Below are positions 29,252 to 37,760 of a DNA stretch of 64,000 nt, piece by piece. The stretch spans positions 17,778 to 81,777 of the forward strand of contig NZ_JBKBQG010000020.1 in assembly GCF_046292825.1 (NCBI RefSeq). Direction: 5' to 3'. Position numbers and translations under genes: made by a program. Origin of the DNA: Salinarimonas sp046292825 (GTDB taxonomy: Bacteria > Pseudomonadota > Alphaproteobacteria > Rhizobiales > Beijerinckiaceae). The notes under the pieces are model-generated. The model did not search any database. It saw nothing but the letters and a program-made list of their open reading frames with translations, and was not told the DNA's origin. The stretch's first letter is position 1; each line of letters opens with the position of its first letter.

Positions 29252-30121
29252 ATGAGCGACTTCTTCGCCCCCTTCGCCCCCGATCCCAACGAGCCGCGTC
29301 GGCGCCGCTTCAAGCCCGTGCCGTTCCGCATGCTCGTGCCGAACCTGATCACGCTGCTCGCGCTCTGCCTCGGGCTGACCGCGATCCGCCTCGCCTTCGA
29401 GGGGCGGCTCGAGCTCGCGATCTACGCGATCCTCGTCGCGGCCGTGCTGGACGGCATCGACGGGCGGGTGGCGCGCCTCCTCAAGGGCACCTCGCGCTTC
29501 GGGGCCGAGCTCGACTCGCTCGCCGATTTCGTCAATTTCGGCGTGGCGCCCGCGCTGATCCTGTTCTCGTTCACGCTCCACCATGCCGGCGGCGTCGGCT
29601 GGGCGGCGGCGCTCGTCTTCGCCATCGCCTCGTGCCTGCGGCTCGCGCGCTTCAACGCGGCGCTGGACGATCCGCATCGGCCGGAATGGAAGAAGGAATT
29701 CTTCGTCGGCATGCCCGCACCCGCGGGCGCTCTGGCGGCGCTCCTGCCCGTCTATCTCTTCTTCCTCGGCCTGCCGATGGACGACGAGGTCGCGAGCCCG
29801 TTCGCGCTCGCCTACGCGATCGCGATCGCCTTCCTGATGGTCTCGACGGTGCCGACCTTCTCGGGCAAGTCGATGGGCGCCAAGGTGCCGCGCGAGCGGG
29901 TGCTGCCGCTCTTCGTGGCGACGGTAGCTCTCGTCGCGCTCCTCATCTCCTTCACCTTCCCGATGCTCGCGATCGGCACGCTCCTCTATCTCGGCACCAT
30001 TCCGGTGGGCGTCGCGCGCTACCGCAAGCTCGCGATCGCGCATGCGCAGCGGGTGCGCGAGGCGCAGGCCGCGGAGGCGGCGGCGCAGGCTTCCGCTCCG
30101 CCCGACGAGAGCCCGCGCTGA
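29252..30121 (+). CDS. pssA: CDP-diacylglycerol-serine O-phosphatidyltransferase
   Basis: A 289-residue inner-membrane enzyme that joins serine to CDP-diacylglycerol to form phosphatidylserine, the substrate of the neighbouring Psd. The CDP-alcohol phosphotransferase motif runs from DGIDGRVARLLKG to ELDSLADFVNFG (about residues 67-94), with all four Asp residues. There are about seven hydrophobic segments. The first 20 residues are polar and the last 20 Ala/Glu-rich. Confidence 0.94.
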   Translation: MSDFFAPFAPDPNEPRRRRFKPVPFRMLVPNLITLLALCLGLTAIRLAFEGRLELAIYAILVAAVLDGIDGRVARLLKGTSRFGAELDSLADFVNFGVAPALILFSFTLHHAGGVGWAAALVFAIASCLRLARFNAALDDPHRPEWKKEFFVGMPAPAGALAALLPVYLFFLGLPMDDEVASPFALAYAIAIAFLMVSTVPTFSGKSMGAKVPRERVLPLFVATVALVALLISFTFPMLAIGTLLYLGTIPVGVARYRKLAIAHAQRVREAQAAEAAAQASAPPDESPR

Positions 30122-30211
30122 TCGATACCGGGCGGGTTCACAAACGGGGCTCTTTCGGTCTATCTCCCGAGCCCGAGAGCCCGGTTCGCGGGCGATGAGG
30201 AGGTGTCTGGC

Positions 30212-30862
30212 GTGGTGTCCCTGTTCGGATCGCGGGAGCCGGAATGGCGGCCGAAGCTCGTCCTCGCCTCCGCCTCGCCGCGGCGCCTCGCGCTCCTGCA
30301 GCAGATCGGGCTCGAGCCCGACGCGCTCCTGCCCGCCGACGTCGACGAGACCCCGCTCAAGCTCGAGAAGCCGCGCGACCTCGCCCGCCGCCTCGCCCGC
30401 ATGAAGGCCGAGCGCGCGCTGCTCGCCGCGCGCAAGGACGAGGCGTTGAAGGGCGCCTATCTGATCTCCGCCGACACGGTGGTCTCGGTCGGCCGGCGCA
30501 TCCTGCCCAAGGCCGAGATCGTCGACGAGGCCGCCTCCTGCATGCGCCTCCTCTCCGGGCGCCAGCACCGCGTCCATACGAGCGTGTGCGTGGTGACGCC
30601 CAAGGACGCCTTCCGCGAGCGCGTGGTCGAGACGCGGGTGCGCTTCAAGCGGCTCTCGCAGGACGAGATCGACAGCTATCTCGCCTCCGGAGAATGGCGC
30701 GGGAAGGCCGGCGCCTACGCGATCCAGGGGCTCGCCGGCGCCTTCGTGATCAACCTCGTCGGCTCCTACCCCGCCGTCGTCGGCCTGCCGCTCGCCGAGA
30801 CGACGGCGCTCCTCGAGGGCGAGGGCTATCCCGTGCGGCTGTCCTGGATCAACGCGGCTTGA
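30212..30862 (+). CDS. maf: Maf family nucleotide pyrophosphatase
   Basis: A 216-residue house-cleaning enzyme that hydrolyses nucleoside triphosphates (dTTP, UTP or modified nucleotides). The signature LVLASASPRRLALL is at the N-terminus, and the SADTVV and EWRGKAGAYAIQGLAG motifs carry the catalytic Asp and Gln. GTG at 30212 is preferred because GAGGAGGT lies eight bases upstream; an earlier GTG at 30203 overlaps that site. The gene is coupled to yacG, its TGA sharing one base with the next ATG. Confidence 0.91.
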   Translation: MVSLFGSREPEWRPKLVLASASPRRLALLQQIGLEPDALLPADVDETPLKLEKPRDLARRLARMKAERALLAARKDEALKGAYLISADTVVSVGRRILPKAEIVDEAASCMRLLSGRQHRVHTSVCVVTPKDAFRERVVETRVRFKRLSQDEIDSYLASGEWRGKAGAYAIQGLAGAFVINLVGSYPAVVGLPLAETTALLEGEGYPVRLSWINAA

Positions 30863-31077
30863 TGGGGGTGGCGATGGAAGAGGAGACGCCCGTCGCCGGC
30901 AAGTGCCCGATCTGCGGGAAGCCCACGCAAACGCGCTACCGCCCCTTCTGCTCGAAGCGCTGCGCCGACGTGGATCTCCAGCGCTGGCTCACGGGGGGCT
31001 ATGCGTTCCCGGTGATGGAGGAGGACGACGCGCCGGAGGAGGACGAAGAGGGGGAGCGCAGACATCCCTCCCCGTAG
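30862..31077 (+). CDS. yacG: DNA gyrase inhibitor YacG
   Basis: A 71-residue zinc protein that binds GyrB and limits gyrase. The zinc ligands are Cys15, Cys18, Cys30 and Cys34 (CPIC and CSKRC), followed by the DLQRWLTGGYAFP motif and an acidic tail. The start overlaps the maf stop (TGATG); a second ATG four codons on is possible. The stop TAG and the last residues (His-Pro-Ser-Pro) lie inside repeat A6. Confidence 0.9.
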   Translation: MGVAMEEETPVAGKCPICGKPTQTRYRPFCSKRCADVDLQRWLTGGYAFPVMEEDDAPEEDEEGERRHPSP

Positions 31078-31207
31078 GGGAGGGTGGACTTGCGAGCGTA
31101 AGCGAGAAAGGCCGGGTGGGGCCCGGGTGGAGATTGTTCTCCAAACGTCAGGCCCCACCCGACCCCTTCGCTGCGCTCAGGGGCCACCCTCCCCTACGGG
31201 GAGGGAG
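31066..31207. repeat. Palindromic repeat family A, copy A6
   Basis: A full-length family A unit. The left terminal palindrome CCCTCCCCGTAGGGGAGGG supplies the yacG stop codon. It lies next to copy A7 in the yacG-crotonase gap. Confidence 0.85.
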
Positions 31208-31218
31208 GGGCGCGAGCA

Positions 31219-31347
31219 TCCCTCGGAGCCGCAGGCGAACGAGGTCGGGTGGGGCCCGAGGTTCTTGAGACAATCTCCACCCACGGGCCCCACCCGGCCT
31301 TTCTCGGCGTTCGCCACGAAAGTCCACCCTCCCCTACGGGGAGGGAT
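31219..31347. repeat. Palindromic repeat family A, copy A7 (left end degenerate)
   Basis: The inner arms and right terminal palindrome are intact, but the left terminal palindrome is reduced to CCCTCGGAGCC. Together A6 and A7 explain the 344-bp yacG-crotonase gap; nothing else was seen there. Confidence 0.75.
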
Positions 31348-31421
31348 GGGCGCGCCCCGCCCCCTTGCCGCCGCGCGCGCCTCTCGATACCCATGAGGCA
31401 ATCCCCACAGGAGGAAGCGCG

Positions 31422-32195
31422 ATGTCCTACGAGACCATCCTCACCGAGATCCGCGGGCGCGTGGCGCTCGTCACGCTGAACCGGCCCCACGCGCTCAATG
31501 CGCTCAATTCCACGCTGGTCGCCGAGCTCAACGACGCGCTCGACGGCTACGATCGCGATCCGGGGATCGGCTGCGTGGTGATCACCGGCTCGGAGAAGGC
31601 CTTCGCGGCGGGGGCGGACATCAAGGAGATGCAGGGGCTCTCCTTCCCGCAGACCTATCTCGACGATTTCATCACCGCCTGGGACAAGGTCGGCGCGCGG
31701 CGCAAGCCCATCGTCGCGGCGGTCGCGGGGTTCGCGCTCGGCGGGGGCTGCGAGCTCGCCATGATGTGCGACTTCATCATCGCGGCCGAGACCGCGAAGT
31801 TCGGCCAGCCCGAGATCAAGCTCGGCGTGATGCCGGGGGCCGGCGGCACGCAGCGCCTCACCCGCTATGTCGGCAAGGCGAAGGCGATGGAGATGTGCCT
31901 CACGGGCCGCATGATGGACGCGGCCGAAGCCGAGCGCGCGGGCCTCGTCTCGCGCGTCGTGCCCGCCGACAAGCTCGTCGAGGAGGCGATGGCGGCGGCC
32001 GAGAAGATCGCCGCGATGTCGCTGCCCATCGCGATGATGACGAAGGAGAGCGTCAACCGCGCCTACGAGACGACGCTCGCGGAGGGCATCCGCTTCGAGC
32101 GCCGCGTCTTCCACGCGATGTTCGCGACCGCCGATCAGAAGGAGGGCATGAAGGCCTTCGTCGAGAAGCGCGCGCCGAATTTCGGTCACGAGTGA
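31422..32195 (+). CDS. Enoyl-CoA hydratase (crotonase)
   Basis: A 257-residue crotonase-fold enzyme that hydrates 2-enoyl-CoA in fatty-acid or amino-acid breakdown. Both catalytic glutamates are present, Glu111 in LGGGCELAMMCD and Glu131 in GQPEIKLGVMPGAGGTQRL. The oxyanion-hole segment is FAAGADIKEM. CAGGAGGAAG precedes the ATG at 31422. A crotonase gene just upstream of rpsT-dnaA is common in Hyphomicrobiales. Confidence 0.93.
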   Translation: MSYETILTEIRGRVALVTLNRPHALNALNSTLVAELNDALDGYDRDPGIGCVVITGSEKAFAAGADIKEMQGLSFPQTYLDDFITAWDKVGARRKPIVAAVAGFALGGGCELAMMCDFIIAAETAKFGQPEIKLGVMPGAGGTQRLTRYVGKAKAMEMCLTGRMMDAAEAERAGLVSRVVPADKLVEEAMAAAEKIAAMSLPIAMMTKESVNRAYETTLAEGIRFERRVFHAMFATADQKEGMKAFVEKRAPNFGHE

Positions 32196-32205
32196 GGAGA
32201 CGCCT

Positions 32206-33171
32206 GTGCTGCCCACCTACGAATGCGTGCTCGAAGCGGCCCGGCGGCTCGAGGGCGTCGCCCGCAGGACGCCGGTGATGACGTCCCGCACCGCGAACGC
32301 GATGACGGGCGCCGAGCTCTTCTTCAAGATGGAGAGCTTCCAGCGCACCGGCTCCTTCAAGTTCCGCGGCGCCTATAACGCGATCGCGGCGCTCGACGAG
32401 GCGGCGCGCGCGCGCGGCGTCGTCGCCTTCTCCTCGGGCAATCACGCCCAGGCGATGGCGCATGCGGGGGCGCTGCTGGGAGCGAAGGTGACGATCGTGA
32501 TGCCGCACGACGCGCCGGCGATCAAGGTCGCCGCGACGAAGGGTTACGGCGCCGAGGTCGTGGTCTACGACCGCTTCCGCGAGGATCGCGAGGCGATCGG
32601 GCGGCGGCTCGCCGAGGCGCACGGCTATACGCTCATCCCGCCCTTCGACCATCGCGACGTCATCGCCGGCCAGGGCACGGCGACGAAGGAGCTGATCGAC
32701 GAGGTCGGGCCGCTCGATCGGCTCTACGTGTGCCTGGGCGGCGGCGGGCTCACCTCCGGCGCCTGCCTCGCGGCGTCCGCGCTCGCGCCCGATTGCGCGG
32801 TCTGGGGCGTCGAGCCGGAGGCGGGCGACGACGCGCGCCGCTCGCTCGAGGCGGGACGCATCGTCACGATCGAGGTGCCCAAGACGATCGCCGACGGCGC
32901 CCAGACGACGGCGCTCGGCGCCCTCACCTTTGCGATTCTCGAAGTGCACGCGGCCGGCATCGTCACCGCGTCCGACGCAGCGCTCGTCGAGACGATGCGC
33001 TTCTTCGCGCAGCGCATGAAGGTCGTCGTCGAGCCGACGGGCTGCCTCGCCGCCGCCGCCGCCCTCGCCGCGACCGACATCGCGGGCCTCAGGGTGGGGG
33101 TGATCGTGTCGGGCGGCAATGTCGATCTCGCCCGCTTCTGCGCGCTCCTCGGCGAGGCGCCGAGCGCCTGA
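32206..33171 (+). CDS. PLP-dependent threonine/serine dehydratase family protein
   Basis: A 321-residue fold-type II enzyme. Lys52 in TGSFKFRGAYNA binds pyridoxal phosphate, SSGNHAQAMA contacts the substrate, and the phosphate loop is GGGGLTSG at 178-185. The catalytic ACT domain of anabolic IlvA is absent, so it is the short catabolic type. Threonine dehydratase, serine racemase or hydroxyaspartate ammonia-lyase are all possible. The GTG start has GAGGAG upstream and lies ten bases after the crotonase stop, so the two are probably co-transcribed. Confidence 0.87.
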   Translation: MLPTYECVLEAARRLEGVARRTPVMTSRTANAMTGAELFFKMESFQRTGSFKFRGAYNAIAALDEAARARGVVAFSSGNHAQAMAHAGALLGAKVTIVMPHDAPAIKVAATKGYGAEVVVYDRFREDREAIGRRLAEAHGYTLIPPFDHRDVIAGQGTATKELIDEVGPLDRLYVCLGGGGLTSGACLAASALAPDCAVWGVEPEAGDDARRSLEAGRIVTIEVPKTIADGAQTTALGALTFAILEVHAAGIVTASDAALVETMRFFAQRMKVVVEPTGCLAAAAALAATDIAGLRVGVIVSGGNVDLARFCALLGEAPSA

Positions 33172-33364
33172 GAGCGACGTCGCGCGGGTTCTCGCGAGGA
33201 AGGCGTTGACGAGCGCGCCGCACGCGACTATAAGCCCGCTCTCACGGATGCGCCGCGCGGCGAGCGCGGGCGCATCCACGGGTTCAGCACGCAACAGCCG
33301 ATCCCCGAGCGCGAGCCGTCAACGGTCTCGCCGGTCGGCGCATTCGAGAACGGGGTTCCGCAGC

Positions 33365-33637
33365 ATGGCCAATACGCCCTCGGCCAAGAAGATGACGCGC
33401 AAGATCGCCAAGCGCACGGCGATCAACCGCATGCGCCGCTCGCGCATGCGCACCTTCATCCGCAAGGTCGAGCTGGCGATCGCCGGCGGGGATGCGGGCG
33501 CCGCCCGCGCCGCCCTCGTCGCGGCCGAGCCGATCATCATGCGCTCGGCCCAGAAGGGCGTCACCCACAAGAACACCGCCTCGCGGAAGGTGTCGCGCCT
33601 GAGCCGCCGCGTCCGCGCTCTCGAGGTGCGCGCCTGA
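33365..33637 (+). CDS. rpsT: 30S ribosomal protein S20
   Basis: A 90-residue, very basic, three-helix protein that binds 16S rRNA. The N-terminus MANTPSAKKMTRKIAKR and the C-terminal HKNTASRKVSRLSRRV are characteristic. The first ATG with a family-like N-terminus is at 33365; longer frames upstream are not conserved-looking. It lies upstream of dnaA, as in many Hyphomicrobiales, and ends in a clear terminator. Confidence 0.96.
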   Translation: MANTPSAKKMTRKIAKRTAINRMRRSRMRTFIRKVELAIAGGDAGAARAALVAAEPIIMRSAQKGVTHKNTASRKVSRLSRRVRALEVRA

Positions 33638-33695
33638 GGCGAACGGTCGATCGCGCGGCGAGGTATTCCCCGCGTGTATATCGGAATAACGATGC

Positions 33696-33722
33696 AAAAA
33701 GCCCGGCTCGCCGGGCTTTTTT
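33696..33722 (+). terminator. Intrinsic terminator of rpsT
   Basis: AAAAAGCCCGG-CTCG-CCGGGCTTTTTT forms a strong GC stem with a four-base loop and a run of six T on the plus strand, about 58 bp after the rpsT stop. Confidence 0.93.
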
Positions 33723-33851
33723 CGTTGGCGCCTACTATTCGTGCAGCCGGATCGGCTCTTCGGCAGCTCTTTACCTGACATTCAGCATGCCGACGACGCG
33801 GAGCCGCTCTGCGGGATTTGCGCAACGCTGCGAGCAAAAAGACTGAACACG

Positions 33852-33870
33852 ACGAAAGTTTTACTTTCGT
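33852..33870. promoter_or_regulatory. Perfect inverted repeat upstream of dnaA
   Basis: ACGAAAGT-TTT-ACTTTCGT is a perfect 8-bp inverted repeat with a 3-bp spacer. It is far more AT-rich than its surroundings and looks like an operator for a dimeric regulator. It lies about 625 bp upstream of the dnaA start. Confidence 0.5.
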
Positions 33871-34496
33871 TCTACTTGACTCCAGGCGGGGCGTCCGGCG
33901 CCGAAACGCGGCTTGGCCGTTTCCGAGCCGCGCAAATAAAGACTTTAAATTCCAAGGCCTTAGGGGGCAAAGCATCTATGGCGCCGGAATCGCCCGACCT
34001 GCGGACACCGCCGACCCCGCTCCGCGCGGGGGCCCGAATCGCCCGCGGACGGGGCTGAACGTAAATGAAACGATAAGATCCACAGCCACTTACTCCGCTC
34101 TCCACGGAATCCTCGCAGCCCGCGCGAGTGCTTTCGGAGCCACGGTGGATTCTCCGCTGTTGCGCCGGGTGGGGGCGCTGTGTAAGGTCAGGGGACTTCG
34201 CCGGCTGGCCGAAGTAACCAAGCGATAATCGGTCGAGCAGGCCTGAGGATTGGGGGACGCGCAGGTGTCTTTCGTCGGCAGAACAAACAATATCGACCCG
34301 ATGACGGCTTGCCTCGACCGTATCGACGGCACGTCTTAGACCTGCATCGTCTATTACACCAACGAGAAGATCCGGTCCGGTGCCTCCGCTTTCGCGGGGG
34401 CGGCGCGATCGTCAGCGCGCGGTTCGCGCGCCGAACGGGGCATGGGCGATGGGGGCTCTGCGGCGGGCTCCCTCATCGTCAGGGAAGGAGGGCATG

Positions 34497-35993
34497 ATGT
34501 TTCACGGCGGTGAGGAGCGAGCCAAACCGGGGCTCTTCGGCATCGAGGCCGGCGGCGACGCGTGCGGCGCGTCGGCTCGCGAGGCGGGGGCCGAGACCTG
34601 GGCACGGGTTCGCCGACGTCTGCGGGCCGAGCTCGGCGAGGAGCTGTTCACGAGCTGGTTCGCGCGCCTGGAACTCGACCATGTCGCCGACGGCGCCGCG
34701 CGCCTGACCGTCCCCACGCGGTTCCTGAAGAGCTGGATCGAGGCGCATTACCTCGACCGCGTCCTCGCCATCTATCGCGACGAGGAGCCGGGCGTGGAGC
34801 GGCTGACGCTCGGCGTCCGCGGCACCGGCGTGCGCGACGGCGCCCGCCGGGTCGAGCCGGCGAGCGCCGCGGCAATCGAGACGGCCCGCCGTCCCGCCCT
34901 CGTCGCCCCGGCCGCGCAGGCACCCGCCCCCTCCCCCGCCGTTCCCGAGAGCGACATCGCCGGCGCCCCGCTCGATCCGCGCCTGACCTTCGACAGCTTC
35001 ATTGTGGGGCGCTCGAATGCGCTCGCCCACGCCGCCGGGGATCGCGTCGCCCGCAACGACGGCCCGGCGCTCTACAACCCGCTCTACGTCCATGCGGGCG
35101 TCGGCCTCGGCAAGACGCACCTCCTGCATGCCATCGGCCAGGCGGCGCGCGCCCAGGGCAAGCGGGTGATCTACCTGACCGCCGATCGCTTCATGTACGG
35201 CTTCGTCGCGGCGCTCAAGGCGCAGACCTCGCTCGCCTTCAAGGAGCGCCTGCGCGGCATCGACCTCCTGATCATCGACGACGTGCAGTTCATCCAGGGC
35301 CGCACCATCCAGCAGGAATTCGGCCACACGCTCAACGCGCTGATCGATTCCGGCCGTCAGGTCGTGATCGCCGCCGACCGTCCGCCCGCCGATCTCGAGA
35401 GCCTCGACGAGCGCGCCCGTTCGCGCCTCGCCGGCGGCCTCGTGGTCGAGGTCGGGGCGCTCGACGACGGGCTGCGCCAGGCGATCCTCACGACCCGGGT
35501 CGCCGCCGTCCGCGCCCAGCACCCGAGCTTCGCGGTCGATGCCGAGGTGATCGCCTACGTCGCCCGTCAGGTGACGACGAACGGCCGCGACCTCGAGGGC
35601 GCCGTCAACCGCCTCCTCGCCCACGCCACGCTGACCGGCGCGCCGATCACGCTCGAGACGGCCGAGACCGCGATCCGCGATCTCGTGCGCAACCGCGAGC
35701 CCAAGCGCGTCAAGATCGAGGACATCCAGAAGCTCGTCGCGACCCGCTACAACGTCTCGCGCTCCGACATCCTCTCCGAGCGCCGCACGGCCGCCGTGGT
35801 GCGCCCGCGCCAGATCGCGATGTATCTGTCGAAGACGCTGACGCTGCGCTCGCTGCCCGAGATCGGCCGCCGCTTCGGCGGACGCGACCACACGACGGTG
35901 CTGCACGCCGTGCGCAAGATCGAGAAGGCGATCGGCGAGGACGGCACGCTGAACGAGGAGGTCGAACTCCTCAAGCGCATGCTCCAGGAGTGA
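34497..35993 (+). CDS. dnaA: Chromosomal replication initiator protein DnaA
   Basis: A 498-residue initiator that binds DnaA boxes and opens the origin. Domain I (ETWARVRRRL...FTSWF) recruits helicase; a Pro/Ala-rich linker follows. Domain III has Walker A GVGLGKTH (about 201-208) and Walker B LLIIDDVQF (about 254-262). The DNA-binding signature GGRDHTTVLHAVRKIE is near 461-476. Two adjacent ATGs (34494, 34497) are possible; the second is better spaced from AGGAGG. Confidence 0.96.
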   Translation: MFHGGEERAKPGLFGIEAGGDACGASAREAGAETWARVRRRLRAELGEELFTSWFARLELDHVADGAARLTVPTRFLKSWIEAHYLDRVLAIYRDEEPGVERLTLGVRGTGVRDGARRVEPASAAAIETARRPALVAPAAQAPAPSPAVPESDIAGAPLDPRLTFDSFIVGRSNALAHAAGDRVARNDGPALYNPLYVHAGVGLGKTHLLHAIGQAARAQGKRVIYLTADRFMYGFVAALKAQTSLAFKERLRGIDLLIIDDVQFIQGRTIQQEFGHTLNALIDSGRQVVIAADRPPADLESLDERARSRLAGGLVVEVGALDDGLRQAILTTRVAAVRAQHPSFAVDAEVIAYVARQVTTNGRDLEGAVNRLLAHATLTGAPITLETAETAIRDLVRNREPKRVKIEDIQKLVATRYNVSRSDILSERRTAAVVRPRQIAMYLSKTLTLRSLPEIGRRFGGRDHTTVLHAVRKIEKAIGEDGTLNEEVELLKRMLQE

Positions 35994-36022
35994 GCGCTCG
36001 CGCGCTCGCGATCCCGGCGACC

Positions 36023-36247
36023 AAGCGGCTTGACGCCGCCACAAGCGCTTGCTTCGCAAGCGATTCTCATGCTGGGTCCCCTTCCCCTGCGCGCCTTCGG
36101 CGCTCCGGCCGGGGATGACACCGGTGGGCCGTCGCCAGGTGTCATCCCCGGCCGGAGCACGCAAAGCGTGCGCAGGGGAAGGGGACCCAGCGCAGAAAGA
36201 CGCGTGCGCAAGCACGCTCCTGATGCCGCCGACCAGGCGGCTCGTCG
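36023..36247. repeat. Palindromic repeat family C, copy C1
   Basis: Two half-units meet head to head. 36070-36121 (CTGGGTCCCC...GATGACAC) is repeated as the reverse complement at 36139-36190, with small hairpins such as GCTTGCTTCGCAAGC outside. It lies between dnaA and the thiolase. The rest of that 544-bp gap (36248-36537) shows no gene. Confidence 0.8.
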
Positions 36248-36537
36248 CGACGCCGCGGCGGAAGCCGCGAGGATCCCCGTCGCCGTCGGCACGGCTGGCG
36301 CGATGCTGGCCTTTCGTGCGTTCTCTCGGTGGACGTGACGCCGATCCATGACCATATTCGCGGAAGGCGCGCGACCCGATCGCATCGGGTCGGCCTGCGC
36401 TCGTCGGAGATGCGCCGAATGCCGTCCGCCCCGGACGGCCGCCGGCCTGCGATGTCGCGTCGCCGGTCGGCGGGTCGTCGTCTCGCCGAAGAGACCAGGC
36501 AGGATCGCAACAGAAGAACCCTGACAGGGAGACATTC

Positions 36538-37746
36538 ATGCCCGAGGCCTACATCTACGATCACGTCCGCACCCCGCGCGGTCGCGGCAAGGCGGACGGA
36601 TCGCTGCACGAGGTGCCGGCCGTCGATCTCTCGGTGACGACGCTGAAGGCGATCCAGGATCGAAACCACCTCAATCCGGTGATGATCGAGGACGTGGTGC
36701 TCGGCTGCGTCGACCCCGTCGGCGAGGCGGGCGGCGACATCGCCCGCGCGGCCGCCCTCAAGGCCGGCTTCGGCAAGGAGGTGCCGGGCGTCCAGATCAA
36801 CCGCTTCTGCGCGTCGGGCCTCGACGCCGTCAACCTCGCGGCCGCCCAGGTGATGAGCGGCATGAAGGAGATGACGATCGGCGGCGGCGTCGAATCCATG
36901 AGCCGCATCGGCATGGCAGCCTCGGGAGGGGCCTGGCCGGTCGATCCCAAGCTCGCGATCGACACCTATTTCCTGCCGCAAGGCATCGCCGCCGACCTGA
37001 TCGCGACGAAATACGGCTTCTCGCGCGACGACGTCGACGCCTTCGCCGTCGAAAGCCAGAAGCGCGCCGCCCGCGCCTGGGACGAGGGGCGCTTTTCGAA
37101 ATCGGTGGTTCCGGTGCGCGACGTGAACGGGCTCGTGATCCTCGATCGCGACGAGCACCTGCGTCCGCAGACGGACATGCAGTCGCTCGGCCAGCTCAAG
37201 GCCGCCTTCGAGCAGATGGGCGACATGGCGGGCTTCGACGCGGTCGCGATCGCGGCGCATCCGGACGTCGAGTTCGTCACCCACGTCCACCATGCCGGCA
37301 ATTCGTCCGGCATCGTCGACGGCGCCTCGGCCGTGCTGATCGGCACCAAGGCGGCGGGCGAGATGGCCGGCATCAAGCCGCGCGCGCGGCTGCGCGCCTT
37401 CGCCTCGATCGGCTCGGACCTCGCGCTGATGCTGACGGGCCCCATCGACGTCACCGCCTTGGTGCTCAAGAAGGCGGGCATGGAGGTCTCCGACGTCGAT
37501 CTGTTCGAGATCAACGAGGCCTTCTCGGCGGTGGTCCTGCGCTACATGCAGGCGCTCGATCTCGATCCGGAGCGTGTGAACCCCTGCGGCGGCGCGATCG
37601 CCATGGGCCACCCGCTCGGCGCCACCGGCGCCATGGTGCTCGGCACCGCGCTCGACGAGCTCGAGCGCACGGACAAGTCGGTCGCGCTCGTCACGCTCTG
37701 CGTCGCCGCAGGCATGGGCACCGCCGCGATCATCGAGCGCGTGTGA
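36538..37746 (+). CDS. fadA: Acetyl-CoA acyltransferase (thiolase, FadA-like)
   Basis: A 402-residue thiolase that cleaves 3-ketoacyl-CoA in the last step of beta-oxidation. The nucleophile is Cys91 in NRFCASGLDAVN; the His is in GHPLGATGA and the second Cys in LCVAAGMG near the C-terminus. It pairs with the fadB-type gene 14 bp downstream, with which it should form a trifunctional complex. The GGGAG before the ATG supports the start. Confidence 0.93.
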   Translation: MPEAYIYDHVRTPRGRGKADGSLHEVPAVDLSVTTLKAIQDRNHLNPVMIEDVVLGCVDPVGEAGGDIARAAALKAGFGKEVPGVQINRFCASGLDAVNLAAAQVMSGMKEMTIGGGVESMSRIGMAASGGAWPVDPKLAIDTYFLPQGIAADLIATKYGFSRDDVDAFAVESQKRAARAWDEGRFSKSVVPVRDVNGLVILDRDEHLRPQTDMQSLGQLKAAFEQMGDMAGFDAVAIAAHPDVEFVTHVHHAGNSSGIVDGASAVLIGTKAAGEMAGIKPRARLRAFASIGSDLALMLTGPIDVTALVLKKAGMEVSDVDLFEINEAFSAVVLRYMQALDLDPERVNPCGGAIAMGHPLGATGAMVLGTALDELERTDKSVALVTLCVAAGMGTAAIIERV

Positions 37747-37760
37747 CGGGAGGACACGAG

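Larger units (their letters stand above)
33638..34496. other. 859-bp rpsT-dnaA intergenic region
   Basis: Besides the rpsT terminator and the inverted repeat at 33852, this region has an AT-rich patch (about 33932-33955) and single weak DnaA-box-like sequences, such as AGATCCACA near 34077. No convincing box cluster was found, so an origin is not supported. Stretches such as 34265-34380 look like decayed coding sequence (a frame broken by TAG at 34337) but are not identifiable. Confidence 0.5.

Noticed and set aside
30203..30211. Upstream GTG start for maf
   Set aside because: It overlaps the GAGGAGGT ribosome-binding site that serves the GTG at 30212.
34265..34400. Possible IS3-type integrase remnant (a frame containing YYTNEKIR)
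   Set aside because: The match is a few residues, interrupted by a stop at 34337, with no inverted-repeat ends; too weak to support.
33638..34496. Chromosomal origin in the rpsT-dnaA gap
   Set aside because: Only isolated, poor matches to DnaA boxes were found and no clustered array, so oriC is not claimed.
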